From NCBI GenBank assembly GCA_903819975.1, contig CAIJFI010000010.1:62001-126000 (forward strand): DNA of 64,000 nucleotides, in the 5' to 3' direction. Origin of the DNA: an uncultured Bacteroidota bacterium. Lineage in GTDB: Bacteria; Bacteroidota; Bacteroidia; Chitinophagales; Chitinophagaceae. Both the position numbers and the translations under genes were made by a program. Shown one piece after another: positions 34,487 to 43,247 of this stretch (position 1 is its first letter; every line of letters begins with the position of its first letter). The notes beneath the pieces are model-generated. The model saw only the letters and a program-made list of their open reading frames with translations. It was not told the origin of the DNA and searched no databases.

Positions 34487-35083
34487 CTAAAGCTGACTTT
34501 CAATTAAAGATTTTACTTTCTTTTCCCAATCTTCTTTTGTAATACTTAACACGATAGAATCTCTTCTTGTTCCATCCGGTTTTGGCAAATGACTTCGTAA
34601 TACACCTTCTACAGTGCAACCAATTTTTTGCATTGCTGCAATACTTCTTTTATTATTATTGTCTGCCCTAAACTCTACCCTTTTAAAATTCATTTGCTCA
34701 AAAGCAAATTGCAGTAACAAATATTTACAATGTTGATTCAATCCTGTTCCCCACACTTTTTTACTATACCAGGTATAGCCTAATTGTGTAGTTTCAAAAG
34801 CCAATTGAACATCATAAAATCTGGTACTACCCACGTAGGATTGAGAGGCCTTGTCAAAAACAATAAAAGGGTACGCGGTTTTATCATTTCTTGACTCAAT
34901 AGCAGTTTGAATATACCCTTTCAAATCCTCGGGTTTTTGAATAGCCACTAAGGAGAATTGCCATAGTTCAGGCTCATTTTGTACATACCCCTCCAACGAA
35001 TCCACATCTGCAATCGTTATAGGCCTTAAGATAACCTTATCGTCCTCTAAAACATAGTCTTTTGTGAAATCAAAATTGATCAT
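34487..35083 (-). CDS. GNAT N-acetyltransferase, RimJ/RimL type
   Basis: A 198-aa acetyltransferase. It shows VILRPITIADVDSL, a central STRFYDVQLAFETTQLGYTWYSKKVWGTGLNQ, and NFKRVEFRADNNNKRSIAAMQKIGCTVEGVLRSH, the pattern of RimJ/RimL-like GNAT proteins. The target (ribosomal protein or small molecule) is unknown. It is convergent with mgtE, 16 nt apart. Confidence 0.82.
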   Translation of the reverse strand: MINFDFTKDYVLEDDKVILRPITIADVDSLEGYVQNEPELWQFSLVAIQKPEDLKGYIQTAIESRNDKTAYPFIVFDKASQSYVGSTRFYDVQLAFETTQLGYTWYSKKVWGTGLNQHCKYLLLQFAFEQMNFKRVEFRADNNNKRSIAAMQKIGCTVEGVLRSHLPKPDGTRRDSIVLSITKEDWEKKVKSLIESQL

Positions 35084-35111
35084 AGATTACATACATTAAA
35101 ATATTAATGTT

Positions 35112-35119
35112 TATTTTTG
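35112..35119 (+). promoter_or_regulatory. -7 promoter box for glmS
   Basis: TATTTTTG matches TAnnTTTG, 35 nt upstream of the glmS ATG. There is no room for a glmS ribozyme in the remaining leader. Confidence 0.55.
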
Positions 35120-35154
35120 CTTAAATTAGATATTAATACTCAAAAAGTCAAAAT

Positions 35155-36993
35155 ATGTGTGGAATTGTAGGATACATTGGTCATAGAGAAGCATACCCAA
35201 TTGTTTTAAAAGGATTAAAGCGTTTGGAATATCGTGGTTATGATAGTACTGGTGTTGCAATCATTCAAGATGGAGACTTGCAAGTGCACAAGAAAAAAGG
35301 AAAAGTAGCCGAATTGGAAGAAGCCGTAACTGGCAAAAATATGCATTCTCATATATGTATTGGTCATACGCGTTGGGCTACCCATGGCGAACCATCTGAC
35401 CGAAATGCGCATCCGCATTTATCTAACAATGGCCGTTTAGCCATGTTGCATAATGGTATTATTGAAAACTATGCACAAATCAAACAAGAATTAACTAGCA
35501 AAGGATATACTTTTAAAAGTGATACGGACACCGAAGTATTGTTGAATTTTATACAAGACATACAAGACAATAATAAAAGCACTTTAGAAGAAGCATTGCG
35601 TATTGCATTAAAAAGAATTGTAGGAGCTTATTGTATTTTATTAATTGATCAGGACGATCCTGAAACAATCATTGCAGCACGTAAAGGAAGTCCATTGGTA
35701 ATTGGCATTGGCAAAGGCGAACATTTTTTAGCAAGCGATGCCTCTCCTATTATTGAATACACCAAGGAAGTGGTTTACGTTAATGATTATGAAATTGCAA
35801 TTGTAAAAGCAGACGAATTAATCTTAAAAAATTTAGGAAACGAAAAGCAAACTCCATTTATCCAAAAATTAGATATGGAATTAGCTGCTATTGAAAAAGG
35901 CGGTTATGACCATTTTATGTTAAAGGAAATATTTGAGCAACCAGATACCATATTTGACTGTTTAAGAGGTCGTTTATTACATGAGCAACAACAAATTGTA
36001 ATGGCGGGCGTGGATAATCATATAGAAGCATTAACAAAAGCATCTCGTATTATGATTGTGGCTTGTGGAACTAGCTGGCATGCTGGGTTGGTGGCAGAGT
36101 ATATGATAGAAGAATTATGCCGCATTCCTGTAGAAGTGGAATATGCATCTGAATTTAGATACCGCAATCCTGTGATTCATCCTGGTGATGTGATTATTGC
36201 TATTTCACAAAGTGGTGAAACTGCCGATACCTTAGTTGCCTTAGAAAGTGCAAAGGAAAAAGGTGCATTTATATTTGGAGTAGTAAACGCAGTGGGAAGT
36301 AGTATTGCGCGTTTATCTCATGCAGGCGCCTACACACACGCGGGACCAGAAATTGGTGTTGCAAGTACTAAAGCCTTCACTGGTCAGCTAGCGGTATTAA
36401 GTATGATGGCATTAAAGATGGCAAAAGCAAAAGGAAGCATTAGTGACGAACGTTATACTTTCTTATTAAACGAACTAGCTTCAGTGCCGGAAAAAGTAAA
36501 AGAAATATTAGCAGATACAAGTGTGATTGAAAGAATCGCTCAACAATATAAAGGTGCAAGCGACTTTTTATACTTAGGTCGTGGATACAATTTCCCTATT
36601 GCATTAGAAGGCGCATTAAAATTAAAGGAGATAACTTATATACATGCCGAGGGTTATCCTGCTGCAGAAATGAAGCATGGTCCTATCGCATTAGTAGACG
36701 AAAATTTACCTGTTGTGTTTGTTGCAACAAAAGACATGTACTACGAAAAAGTTGTTTCTAATGTTCAAGAAATTAAAGCAAGAAAAGGTCAGGTAATTGC
36801 AGTGGCAACAATTGGGGACACCGTGTTGCCAACCATGTCTGATAACATTATGTTTGTACCAGATATAGACGAAGTAATTGCACCACTTTTAAGTGTAATT
36901 CCTTTGCAATTATTAAGTTACTACGTTGGTATATACAAAGGCATTGATGTGGACAAACCAAGAAACTTAGCCAAGTCGGTTACTGTGGAATAG
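35155..36993 (+). CDS. glmS: Glutamine-fructose-6-phosphate aminotransferase (isomerising)
   Basis: A 612-aa enzyme for the first step toward UDP-GlcNAc. The N-terminal class II glutaminase begins MCGIVGYIGHREAY, with catalytic Cys after Met removal, and contains HTRWATHGEPSDRNAHPH. Two SIS domains follow (about 285-425 and 455-600), with CGTSWHAGL, AISQSGETADT and the C-terminal DKPRNLAKSVTVE, the family ending. The length is as expected. Confidence 0.96.
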   Translation: MCGIVGYIGHREAYPIVLKGLKRLEYRGYDSTGVAIIQDGDLQVHKKKGKVAELEEAVTGKNMHSHICIGHTRWATHGEPSDRNAHPHLSNNGRLAMLHNGIIENYAQIKQELTSKGYTFKSDTDTEVLLNFIQDIQDNNKSTLEEALRIALKRIVGAYCILLIDQDDPETIIAARKGSPLVIGIGKGEHFLASDASPIIEYTKEVVYVNDYEIAIVKADELILKNLGNEKQTPFIQKLDMELAAIEKGGYDHFMLKEIFEQPDTIFDCLRGRLLHEQQQIVMAGVDNHIEALTKASRIMIVACGTSWHAGLVAEYMIEELCRIPVEVEYASEFRYRNPVIHPGDVIIAISQSGETADTLVALESAKEKGAFIFGVVNAVGSSIARLSHAGAYTHAGPEIGVASTKAFTGQLAVLSMMALKMAKAKGSISDERYTFLLNELASVPEKVKEILADTSVIERIAQQYKGASDFLYLGRGYNFPIALEGALKLKEITYIHAEGYPAAEMKHGPIALVDENLPVVFVATKDMYYEKVVSNVQEIKARKGQVIAVATIGDTVLPTMSDNIMFVPDIDEVIAPLLSVIPLQLLSYYVGIYKGIDVDKPRNLAKSVTVE

Positions 36994-37022
36994 ATTAATG
37001 TAAAAAATACTTACTTTTAAGT

Positions 37023-38069
37023 ATGATTGCATTTATAAAATCCTTTAAGTACACGACTCCGTTTGTATTGTTTATACTAAGTTATCTTGCATTTAACAAT
37101 ACTGGCATATTATGCTGGGTTCCCCTTTTGTATATATTCTTCTTTATTCCAATTTTAGAATTATTTATAGCGCCAGATGTTAAAAATCTGGATGCAGTAG
37201 AGGAACAACTTGCAAAGTCAAATAAGTTTTATGATATTATTATATGGATGACAGTTCCATTGCAATATTTATTATTAATAATATTTCTGTTAGGATTTAA
37301 ACAAAATTTAGCACCACTTGATATTGCGGGTAGAATTATTGCAATGGGACTTTTATGTGGCACATTCGGAATAAACGCAGCGCACGAATTAGGACACAGA
37401 GTTAATCCCTTTGAACAATTCCTTGCAAAGCTATTGCTATTGACAAGCCTGTACATGCATTTTTTTATTGAGCATAATAAAGGACACCATAAAAATGTAG
37501 CTACTCCTAATGATCCAAGTACAGCTAAATATAAACAAAACGTATACGCATTCTGGTTGCAAACTTTTATTGGCACTTATATGAGTGCTTGGGAAATTGC
37601 AGTTGAAGAAGCAGAAAAGAAAAATAAAATAATTCCGCAATTAAATAATGAGATGTTTTTGTTTCAACTAGTTCAATTATCATTCATTGTGTTAATTGCT
37701 TATTTTTTGGGATTCGCAATCATGTTTTATTTTATTGCAGCTGCTATAATTGGAGCTACCTTACTAGAGACTGTTAATTATATTGAGCATTATGGACTTG
37801 CTCGCGAAAAAAAAGAGGGAGAAACATATGAGAGAGTAAAGCCACAACATAGTTGGAATAGCAATCATGTAATAGGTCGTTTAATGTTATTTGAATTAAG
37901 TAGACATAGTGATCACCATTACCTGGCTTCTCGAAAATATCAGATTCTTAGAAACATGGAAGAAGCTCCGCAAATGCCAACTGGATATCCAGGCATGATT
38001 GTATTGTCACTATTCCCTCCTATTTGGTTTTTCATTATGCATAAGCAAATGAAAAAGTATTCGCTATAA
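37023..38069 (+). CDS. alkB: AlkB-like alkane 1-monooxygenase
   Basis: A 348-aa integral-membrane di-iron hydroxylase. It has about six membrane segments and the three histidine boxes of the alkane/xylene hydroxylase family: HELGHR (about 122), HNKGHHKNV (about 154) and LSRHSDHHY (about 295). The extra NYIEHYG motif, diagnostic for AlkB, is present. It would oxidise medium-chain alkanes or similar hydrocarbons at the terminal carbon. No rubredoxin or rubredoxin reductase gene is in view, so the electron donor must be encoded elsewhere. It has an imperfect inverted repeat at its start (37007-37024). Confidence 0.88.
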   Translation: MIAFIKSFKYTTPFVLFILSYLAFNNTGILCWVPLLYIFFFIPILELFIAPDVKNLDAVEEQLAKSNKFYDIIIWMTVPLQYLLLIIFLLGFKQNLAPLDIAGRIIAMGLLCGTFGINAAHELGHRVNPFEQFLAKLLLLTSLYMHFFIEHNKGHHKNVATPNDPSTAKYKQNVYAFWLQTFIGTYMSAWEIAVEEAEKKNKIIPQLNNEMFLFQLVQLSFIVLIAYFLGFAIMFYFIAAAIIGATLLETVNYIEHYGLAREKKEGETYERVKPQHSWNSNHVIGRLMLFELSRHSDHHYLASRKYQILRNMEEAPQMPTGYPGMIVLSLFPPIWFFIMHKQMKKYSL

Positions 38070-38122
38070 CAAAATCCAAAAAAAATACTTAAGAATCCTT
38101 ACATTTACTAAAACATAGTAAA

Positions 38123-39895
38123 ATGAAAAGGATTGCCATTGTATTCGCATTAATCGCAGGATTCGTTGCATGTAAACAAGCTAATAAAACTAACGAGGAC
38201 AGTGCAAAATTTGGTGCATTTTTAGAAACCTATTATCAAGGTCAACTTAAACTTAGTCCATTACAAGCAACAGTTGTTGGAGATGAACGATATAATGATT
38301 TATTGCCTAATGACGGATCAGAAGCTGTTATTGCAGAATGGAAAAAATTCAATAGAGGTTTTTTAAATATTTTAAATAATTACGATCGTACTTCACTTAG
38401 TTCAAATGATCAATTGTCGTTTGATAATTTAAAATACCAATTAGAAATAAATATAGAGGCAGAAAAGTATCATTTTGAGTACATGCCATTTAATCAGTTT
38501 GAAGCATTGCCTTTTACAATTGGCCAATTTGGTTCAGGCACTGGTGCACAACCATTTAAAACGGTTAAGAACTATGAAGATTGGTTAAAAAGAGTAACTG
38601 CCTTTTCTGTTTGGGCGGACACCGCTATTGGCAATTTTAGAAAGGGAATGGCAACTGGAATTGTATTACCAAAAATTCTGGTTGAGAAAATGATTCCTCA
38701 AATGCAAAGCATGGTTGTGACTGATCCTAAGAAAAGTTTATTCTACGGTCCTATAAATCTAATGCCTAAAACATTCTCTGCGGCAGATAAAGAAAGACTA
38801 ACAAAGGAATATGCAAATTCTATATTAACAGTAATTGTTCCAACATATAAAAAGTTAGGCGATTTTTTACAAAAAGAATACTTGCCAAAAACAAGAACCA
38901 CATCGGGCTTTTCTTCTATGCCTGGAGGTGCCGAAATGTATGCTTTTGAAGTAAAAATTAATACCACTACCAATAAAACACCAGAGGAAATTTATCAAAC
39001 AGGATTAACTGAGGTGGCGAGAATTAGAGCCACCATGGATAGCATTAAAAATGCAGTTGGTTTTAAGGGAGATTTAAAAGCATTCTTTGAGTATATGAAG
39101 GAGGATAAGCAATTCATGCCTTACCATGATGCTAAAGAAATTATTGCTGCTTTTGAGGAAATTCATCAACGAATGGCGCCAAACTTGAAAAACATGTTTT
39201 TACATGAACCTAAAACTCCTTTTGAAGTAAGACAAACTGAAGCTTTCCGTGCTGCATCTGCAAGTGCCGAATACAATTCTGGATCATTAGAAGCGAAGCG
39301 TCCAGGTATCTTTTATGTGCCTATTTTAGATGCTACTAAGTTTAATACCACATCGGGTATGGAATCTTTGTTTTTACACGAAGCCATCCCAGGACATCAT
39401 TATCAAATTTCATTAACACAAGAAAATACTGCACTTCCTAAGTTTAGACGTTATGGTGGCCATAATGCATATGTAGAAGGTTGGGCATTGTATTGTGAAT
39501 CTTTAGGAAAAGAATTAGGATTGTATAAAGACCCTTATCAATATATGGGTGCATTAGGTGATGAAATTCATCGTGCTATTCGTTTAGTAGTAGACGTTGC
39601 TATTCATACAAAAAACATGAGTAGAGAAGAAGCAATTAAATACATGATGGATAACGAAGCTATTAGTGAGCAAGGTGCTACTGCCGAAATTGAAAGATAC
39701 ATGGCAATTCCTGGTCAAGCATTAGGTTATAAAACGGGTGCTATGAAAATTAGTGCACTAAGAAAAAAATATGAAGCTTCATTAGGCGCTAAGTTTAATT
39801 TGGCCGAATTCCATAACGAAGTATTAAAAGACGGTTCATTACCATTAGCAGTATTTGAAGCTAAAATGGATACATGGGCTGCAAGTAAAAAATAA
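38123..39895 (+). CDS. DUF885 family metallopeptidase-like lipoprotein
   Basis: A 590-aa protein with a lipoprotein signal (FALIAGFVACKQ, Cys at 17), so it is anchored in an envelope membrane. The DUF885 domain includes the zinc motif LFLHEAIPGHHYQISL (about 425-440) and the downstream YVEGWALYCESLGKELG, which provides a second zinc ligand region. The C-terminus YKTGAMKISALRKKYEASLG is family-typical. It is probably a peptidase with unknown substrate. Confidence 0.87.
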   Translation: MKRIAIVFALIAGFVACKQANKTNEDSAKFGAFLETYYQGQLKLSPLQATVVGDERYNDLLPNDGSEAVIAEWKKFNRGFLNILNNYDRTSLSSNDQLSFDNLKYQLEINIEAEKYHFEYMPFNQFEALPFTIGQFGSGTGAQPFKTVKNYEDWLKRVTAFSVWADTAIGNFRKGMATGIVLPKILVEKMIPQMQSMVVTDPKKSLFYGPINLMPKTFSAADKERLTKEYANSILTVIVPTYKKLGDFLQKEYLPKTRTTSGFSSMPGGAEMYAFEVKINTTTNKTPEEIYQTGLTEVARIRATMDSIKNAVGFKGDLKAFFEYMKEDKQFMPYHDAKEIIAAFEEIHQRMAPNLKNMFLHEPKTPFEVRQTEAFRAASASAEYNSGSLEAKRPGIFYVPILDATKFNTTSGMESLFLHEAIPGHHYQISLTQENTALPKFRRYGGHNAYVEGWALYCESLGKELGLYKDPYQYMGALGDEIHRAIRLVVDVAIHTKNMSREEAIKYMMDNEAISEQGATAEIERYMAIPGQALGYKTGAMKISALRKKYEASLGAKFNLAEFHNEVLKDGSLPLAVFEAKMDTWAASKK

Positions 39896-39907
39896 TCAAC
39901 CCCTATT

Positions 39908-40228
39908 ATGGAGATTGACGAAATTAGAGAATATGCACTCTCTCTGCCCGATGCAGAGGAGTGCTTTCCTTTTGGGGAAGACAATTTGGTGCTAAAAGTG
40001 AAGGGTAAAATTTTTATAATCCTTGATTTAGTGGCATTGCCTAGCACTATGAATTACAAAGCCACTCCAGATGACATTATTGAACAAAGGGACCAATATC
40101 CAGACGCTATTTTCCCTGGTTTTCATATGAATAAAAAGCATTGGAATACCTTGCATCTTAATAGGACTGTTCCTTCCAAGCTAATTCAGGAACTAGTACT
40201 TTCGTCTTACACTTTGGTAAAAAAGTAG
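39908..40228 (+). CDS. MmcQ/YjbR family protein
   Basis: A 106-aa protein of the double-wing MmcQ/YjbR fold. It begins MEIDEIREYALSLPDAEECFPFGE and has FHMNKKHWNTLHLNRTVP near the C-terminus, both diagnostic. Described as DNA-binding from structure, but no cellular role is established. It follows the DUF885 gene by 12 nt and may be co-transcribed. Confidence 0.85.
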   Translation: MEIDEIREYALSLPDAEECFPFGEDNLVLKVKGKIFIILDLVALPSTMNYKATPDDIIEQRDQYPDAIFPGFHMNKKHWNTLHLNRTVPSKLIQELVLSSYTLVKK

Positions 40229-40273
40229 CTATTAATAGCCCTCAAAATTAAAAGGTGTACCTTGCAGTCCACT

Positions 40274-41557
40274 ATGAGTACGAATTTTAAAGAACTAGGG
40301 TTAATAGAACCCATTTTATTAGCTTTATTTGAAGAAGGTTATACCACCCCAACCCCAATACAAGCACAGTCCATCCCAATTTTATTAGAAGGAAAGGACT
40401 TATTAGGTTGTGCCCAAACGGGTACTGGAAAAACAGCAGCTTTTACCCTACCTATTATACAATTACTTTCTGCAAAACCTGCAGAAAAAAGAAAAAAAAT
40501 TAAAAGCTTAATTGTAACGCCAACGCGTGAATTAGCAATTCAAATTGCTGAAAGTTTTAACGCTTACGGAAGACATACACAATTAAATTGTACAGTCATA
40601 TTTGGAGGTGTTGGACAAGGCCCACAAGTAACCGCATTAAAAAACGGAGTTGATGTTGTAATCGCAACACCAGGCCGTTTACTAGATTTAATGAACCAAG
40701 GATTTATTAGTCTACGAGATGTTGAATTCTTTGTATTAGACGAGGCGGATAGAATGTTGGATATGGGTTTTGTGCATGATGTAAAAAAATTATTAGCTGT
40801 ACTTCCTAAAAAAAGACAGTCATTGTTTTTCTCTGCAACCATGCCTCCGGAAATTGTGAATTTAGCAAACAGCATTTTACACAATCCCGAAAAAGTAACT
40901 GTAACTCCCGTTTCTTCAACCGTTGAAATAATTGATCAAGCTGTTTACTTTGTAGACAAAGTGAATAAGAATTCATTGTTAGTTGAAGTCCTAAAGAACC
41001 CAGCAATTAAAACAGCTTTGGTATTTACAAGAACAAAGCATGGCGCAGATAAAGTAGTACAGCTGTTAACTAAAAATAATATAATTGCAGAAGCAATTCA
41101 TGGCAATAAATCACAAAATGCTAGACAAAGGGCATTGAGTAATTTTAAAGACCAAACTACGCGTGTTTTAGTAGCAACAGATATAGCAGCAAGAGGCATT
41201 GACGTGGATGAATTAGCACACGTAATTAATTTTGACATTCCTAATATTCCTGAAACTTATGTGCACAGAATTGGACGAACTGGTCGTGCAGGTGCCGAGG
41301 GTACTGCATTGTCATTCTGCGATTTTGAAGAAAAAGAGTTTTTAGCAGATATTGAAAAATTGATTGGGAAAAAAGTGCCTGTTATTTTTGAGCACCCCTA
41401 CCCAATGCAACAATTTCATGCCAATAAAACCTCAAATGACGGCGGAAGAAGCAAACCTCAAAATATTAGAGGCCGAGCTCCTAAACACGAGGGAGGTTTT
41501 GGTGCAAAAGGTGGCCAAAAAAGAAGATTTAATTCTAGTAAAGCCAAACGTGGATAG
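40274..41557 (+). CDS. DEAD-box RNA helicase, RhlE-like
   Basis: A 427-aa ATP-dependent RNA helicase. Motifs in order are the Q motif [10 protein letters not shown], Walker [25 protein letters not shown], the helicase C domain with TRTKHGAD, and [11 protein letters not shown] basic tail from about residue 375 ([28 protein letters not shown]) is typical of RhlE/CsdA-like proteins that act on ribosome assembly or mRNA decay. An in-frame TTG at 40262 is not needed. Confidence 0.9.
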   Translation: MSTNFKELGLIEPILLALFEEGYTTPTPIQAQSIPILLEGKDLLGCAQTGTGKTAAFTLPIIQLLSAKPAEKRKKIKSLIVTPTRELAIQIAESFNAYGRHTQLNCTVIFGGVGQGPQVTALKNGVDVVIATPGRLLDLMNQGFISLRDVEFFVLDEADRMLDMGFVHDVKKLLAVLPKKRQSLFFSATMPPEIVNLANSILHNPEKVTVTPVSSTVEIIDQAVYFVDKVNKNSLLVEVLKNPAIKTALVFTRTKHGADKVVQLLTKNNIIAEAIHGNKSQNARQRALSNFKDQTTRVLVATDIAARGIDVDELAHVINFDIPNIPETYVHRIGRTGRAGAEGTALSFCDFEEKEFLADIEKLIGKKVPVIFEHPYPMQQFHANKTSNDGGRSKPQNIRGRAPKHEGGFGAKGGQKRRFNSSKAKRG

Positions 41558-41586
41558 TATCTTTGAAATAACTAATACGTTATTTC
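41558..41586 (+). promoter_or_regulatory. Promoter box and 22-bp palindrome before the amidase gene
   Basis: TATCTTTG (41558-41565) matches TAnnTTTG. It overlaps GAAATAAC (41565-41572), which forms a perfect inverted repeat with GTTATTTC (41579-41586) across 6 bp, ending at the base before the ATG. The expected transcription start falls inside the left arm, so it looks more like a DNA operator than an RNA hairpin. Confidence 0.55.
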
Positions 41587-43236
41587 ATGAAGCAGCTGTT
41601 ATTGTTATTTTGCATTTGTGGTTTTTCTATTGCAAAGGCACAGGATACTACTATTAACAAATCTGATTTAAAAAGTGCCGCAAAGCTTTTTGATTTGCAA
41701 TTCACCCAAAAGGAAATTGACACTCTTTATAGTGACGTGATAGATAATATTGCCAACTATAAAACTATGCACCAATTAAGTTTGCCAAATAGTGTGCCGC
41801 TTAGTACTTGGCAGATTGCCGTTCCTTTGAATAAAAATAAAGTGACTACAGGCGCACAACTTAAATTTACAAAGTGCGTTCTCCCTACAAATAAAAATGA
41901 TTTAGCTTTTTATAGTATTAGCGAATTAGCCTATCTCATAAAAAATAAAAAAATTAGCTCCTTATCACTTACTCAATTTTTTATTGATAGGATTAAAAAA
42001 TATGGAGATACCTTGGAATGTGTAATTAGTTTACAAGAGTCAATTGCATATGCTCAAGCAAAAAAAGCAGACGAAGAAATTGCACAAGGAAAATACAGAG
42101 GCTTATTACATGGCATCCCCTATGGATTAAAGGATTTATTTGCAGTTAAAGGAACTAAGACAACATGGGGAGCTGCTCCCTATAAAAATCAAACAATTGA
42201 CGAAGACGCTTTTGTGTACACGCAATTGAAAAATGCAGGTGCTGTATTTGTTGCTAAATTTACTTTAGGCGCATTAGCAATGGGTGATTATTGGTATGGA
42301 GGAAGAACAAGAAACCCATGGAATTTGAAATATGGTTCTTCCGGATCATCTGCAGGATCTACTTCAGCAACAGTTGCGGGTTTAATTCCATTTGCAATAG
42401 GAACTGAAACCTACGGTAGTATTGTTTCCCCTTCTACACAATGTGGTGCAACTGGATTAAGACCCACTTTTGGAAGTGTTAGTCGTTCAGGCGCAATGGC
42501 ATTAAGTTATAGTTTAGATAAAGTTGGTCCTATTTGTAGAAGCGCCGACGATGCAGCTATCGTATTTAATTATATTCACGGATCAGATGGGAAAGATTTA
42601 TCTGCTAACAACGCTCCATTTAACTATGCACCAATTAAGGATATAAAAAAAATGCGGATTGCTTATGCTAAAAATTACTTTGATAAAATAAAAGATACTT
42701 CCAAGAATGAATGGAAGGTATTAGCCGCATTTAAGAAAATGGGTGTCCAACTGATTCCAGTAGATTTTCCAGACAGTGGGGTGTATAATTTCAATATCAT
42801 GGATGTAGTAATTGGAGTAGAATGTGCTGCGCAATTTGACGAAATGACCCGTTTAAATATAGACGATGAACTAACTAGACAAACAAAATACGACTGGCCT
42901 AACCAGTTTAGAACTGCAAGATTTGTGCCTGCTGTGGAGTACATTAATGCGCAAAGACACCGAACCCTATTGATGCAAAAGGTAAATGCGGTAATTAGCA
43001 AGTATGACGCTATTATATGCCCTTCCAGAGGTGTAGAGGGCAATCAGGCAGCCATTACCAATTTAACAGGCCATCCTGTGGTTTGTGTGCCAACTGGCTT
43101 TGATGGTAAGTTTAATTTGCCAACAGGTATTACCTTTGTGGGGAACTTATATGACGAGGGTACCATTTTAAATATTGCCAAAGCATATCAAGAACATACA
43201 AACTGGAATAAACAACACCCAGCATTATTTAAATAG
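41587..43236 (+). CDS. Exported amidase-signature family hydrolase
   Basis: A 549-aa protein with a signal peptide of about 18 residues (ending SIAKA). The amidase-signature core is complete. The catalytic Lys is in GIPYGLKDLFAVKG, the cis-Ser in YGSSGSSAGSTSATVAG, and the nucleophile Ser in FAIGTETYGSIVSPS. GATGLRPTFGSVSRSG follows. It resembles GatA, but export and the lack of gatB/gatC argue for a periplasmic amide or peptide-amide hydrolase. Substrate unknown. Confidence 0.87.
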   Translation: MKQLLLLFCICGFSIAKAQDTTINKSDLKSAAKLFDLQFTQKEIDTLYSDVIDNIANYKTMHQLSLPNSVPLSTWQIAVPLNKNKVTTGAQLKFTKCVLPTNKNDLAFYSISELAYLIKNKKISSLSLTQFFIDRIKKYGDTLECVISLQESIAYAQAKKADEEIAQGKYRGLLHGIPYGLKDLFAVKGTKTTWGAAPYKNQTIDEDAFVYTQLKNAGAVFVAKFTLGALAMGDYWYGGRTRNPWNLKYGSSGSSAGSTSATVAGLIPFAIGTETYGSIVSPSTQCGATGLRPTFGSVSRSGAMALSYSLDKVGPICRSADDAAIVFNYIHGSDGKDLSANNAPFNYAPIKDIKKMRIAYAKNYFDKIKDTSKNEWKVLAAFKKMGVQLIPVDFPDSGVYNFNIMDVVIGVECAAQFDEMTRLNIDDELTRQTKYDWPNQFRTARFVPAVEYINAQRHRTLLMQKVNAVISKYDAIICPSRGVEGNQAAITNLTGHPVVCVPTGFDGKFNLPTGITFVGNLYDEGTILNIAKAYQEHTNWNKQHPALFK

Positions 43237-43247
43237 AAATTAGGAGT

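Noticed and set aside
35120..35154. glmS ribozyme in the glmS leader
   Set aside because: Only about 35 nt lie between the promoter box and ATG, and no ribozyme-like sequence is present.
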